DNA from: Hyphomicrobiales bacterium
GTDB taxonomy: Bacteria > Pseudomonadota > Alphaproteobacteria > Rhizobiales > Aestuariivirgaceae
DNA length: 5,738 nt
Reading direction: 5' to 3'
Assembly: GCA_012032065.1 (NCBI GenBank)
Contig: JAAURV010000213.1
Span: 1 to 5,738 of the forward strand
The notes under the pieces were generated by a model, which searched no databases, had not been told where the DNA came from, and saw only the letters and a program-made list of their open reading frames with translations. The position numbers and the translations under genes are program-made. Below are positions 5,482-5,738 of this stretch, in pieces (the first letter of the stretch is position 1; every line of letters starts with the position of its first letter).

Positions 5482-5564
5482 ATCCGGCTTCGGCACAGTT
5501 TCGGAATTCCAACGGTACTTTGCGGGCTCGCAGGCTCAGGGTCCCGGCATCGTCAGCCGGAGAC

Positions 5565-5605
5565 TGTCATCGGCTTTCAATGTTGACCCCTCATCGGCGT
5601 CCAAA
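5565..5605. mobile_element. Possible IS21-family insertion sequence end (relic)
   Basis: TGTCATCGGC begins at 5565 and TCATCGGC recurs at 5591-5598, exactly 24 bases after its first copy at 5567-5574. The first unit ends TTCAATGTTGACCCC; the second starts CGGCGTCCAAA. From family knowledge, IS21-type elements begin with TGT and carry several roughly 20-base terminal repeats that alternate a CGGC core with TTGACCCC. No istA or istB coding sequence follows and the second repeat decays at once, so this would be a stranded end. Assignment is from memory of the pattern, without a database match. Confidence 0.35.
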
Positions 5606-5653
5606 CGCGCATCCCGTAGCCCAGTTGGGAGAGGAGACAATTCTACAATCGGC

Positions 5654-5696
5654 CTAGAGCAACCGCGGTCATTCGACCGCCGGTAAGTTGCTCTAG
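5654..5696. repeat. Palindromic repeat element with 10-bp perfect arms
   Basis: CTAGAGCAAC (5654-5663) and GTTGCTCTAG (5687-5696) are perfect inverted arms. Inside them GCGGTC (5665-5670) and GACCGC (5675-5680) form a second perfect 6-bp stem with the loop ATTC. The whole can fold into a long two-part hairpin. Palindromes with TAGAGCA/TGCTCTA ends are scattered through many Rhizobiales genomes, so this is probably a member of a dispersed family. It could also act as a bidirectional transcription barrier. Confidence 0.6.
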
Positions 5697-5738
5697 CAAT
5701 TTGAATCTGGCGCATGACTGAACGCTCAAGTGATTCCA

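Larger units (their letters stand above)
5482..5738. other. Non-coding, repeat-containing right edge
   Basis: No supportable gene is seen after the membrane protein. The stretch contains a weak hairpin (AGCCG 5555-5559 with CGGCT 5571-5575), a probable IS21-type terminal remnant (5565-5605) and a strong palindrome (5654-5696). The last 42 bases look like the beginning of another dispersed repeat. The mix suggests an insertion-prone boundary. Confidence 0.5.

Noticed and set aside
5609..5680. tRNA-like fragment: TAGCCCAGTTGGGAGAG (5617-5633) resembles a tRNA D-arm and GCGGTCATTCGACCGC (5665-5680) resembles a T-arm
   Set aside because: The D stem GCCC has no correct partner, there is no 7-bp acceptor stem or paired anticodon stem, the T-loop is one base short and lacks the TTCRA order in place. 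The T-arm-like piece is the inner stem of the palindrome.
1..5738. CRISPR arrays, rRNA genes, riboswitches, phage or defence genes
   Set aside because: No regularly spaced repeats of CRISPR type, no rRNA or riboswitch cores, and no phage, toxin-antitoxin or defence proteins are visible on either strand.

Overview
The window comes from the chromosome of a GC-rich alphaproteobacterium, most likely of the Hyphomicrobiales (Rhizobiales). The first two thirds carry the end of the S10/spc/alpha ribosomal supercluster in the compact alphaproteobacterial order secY-adk-rpsM-rpsK-rpoA-rplQ. The genes rpmJ, infA and rpsD, which interrupt this order in many other bacteria, are absent. The SecY, S13, S11, RpoA and L17 sequences are of typical alphaproteobacterial type. 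The genus cannot be fixed from the sequence alone.

Layout. Positions 1-713 hold the C-terminal half of SecY, whose stop overlaps the adk start in an ATGA. Positions 710-1361 hold adk with a one-base frameshift near 1055; removing one G restores a full 216-residue four-cysteine (zinc-LID type) adenylate kinase. A 196-base leader with a possible promoter and a small hairpin precedes rpsM (GTG start, 1558), which is followed by rpsK, rpoA and rplQ. These four form a transcription and translation block with small GC-rich hairpins between cistrons. A bulged 11-bp hairpin wraps around the rplQ stop codon and probably marks the operon end.

Downstream of rplQ the content becomes accessory. After a gap of about 210 bases with a 13-base inverted repeat comes a LuxR-type regulator (autoinducer-binding domain plus GerE helix-turn-helix) with no luxI synthase in view. 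After 49 bases follows an unrecognised 182-residue protein with three predicted membrane helices, on the same strand and possibly co-transcribed. The final 257 bases have no supported gene. They contain what looks like a stranded IS21-family end (spaced TCATCGGC repeats) and a strong palindrome with 10-bp perfect arms of the dispersed-repeat kind common in Rhizobiales. A second repeat of this kind may run off the window edge.

Functionally, the first block supplies protein export (SecY), adenylate balance (Adk), 30S and 50S proteins (S13, S11, L17) and the RNA polymerase alpha subunit. The second block looks like an independently acquired or lineage-specific sensing unit next to a core locus. 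No clearly new multi-gene system is visible. The points most worth checking are the adk frameshift, the LuxR solo with its membrane-protein neighbour, and the repeat-rich right edge.
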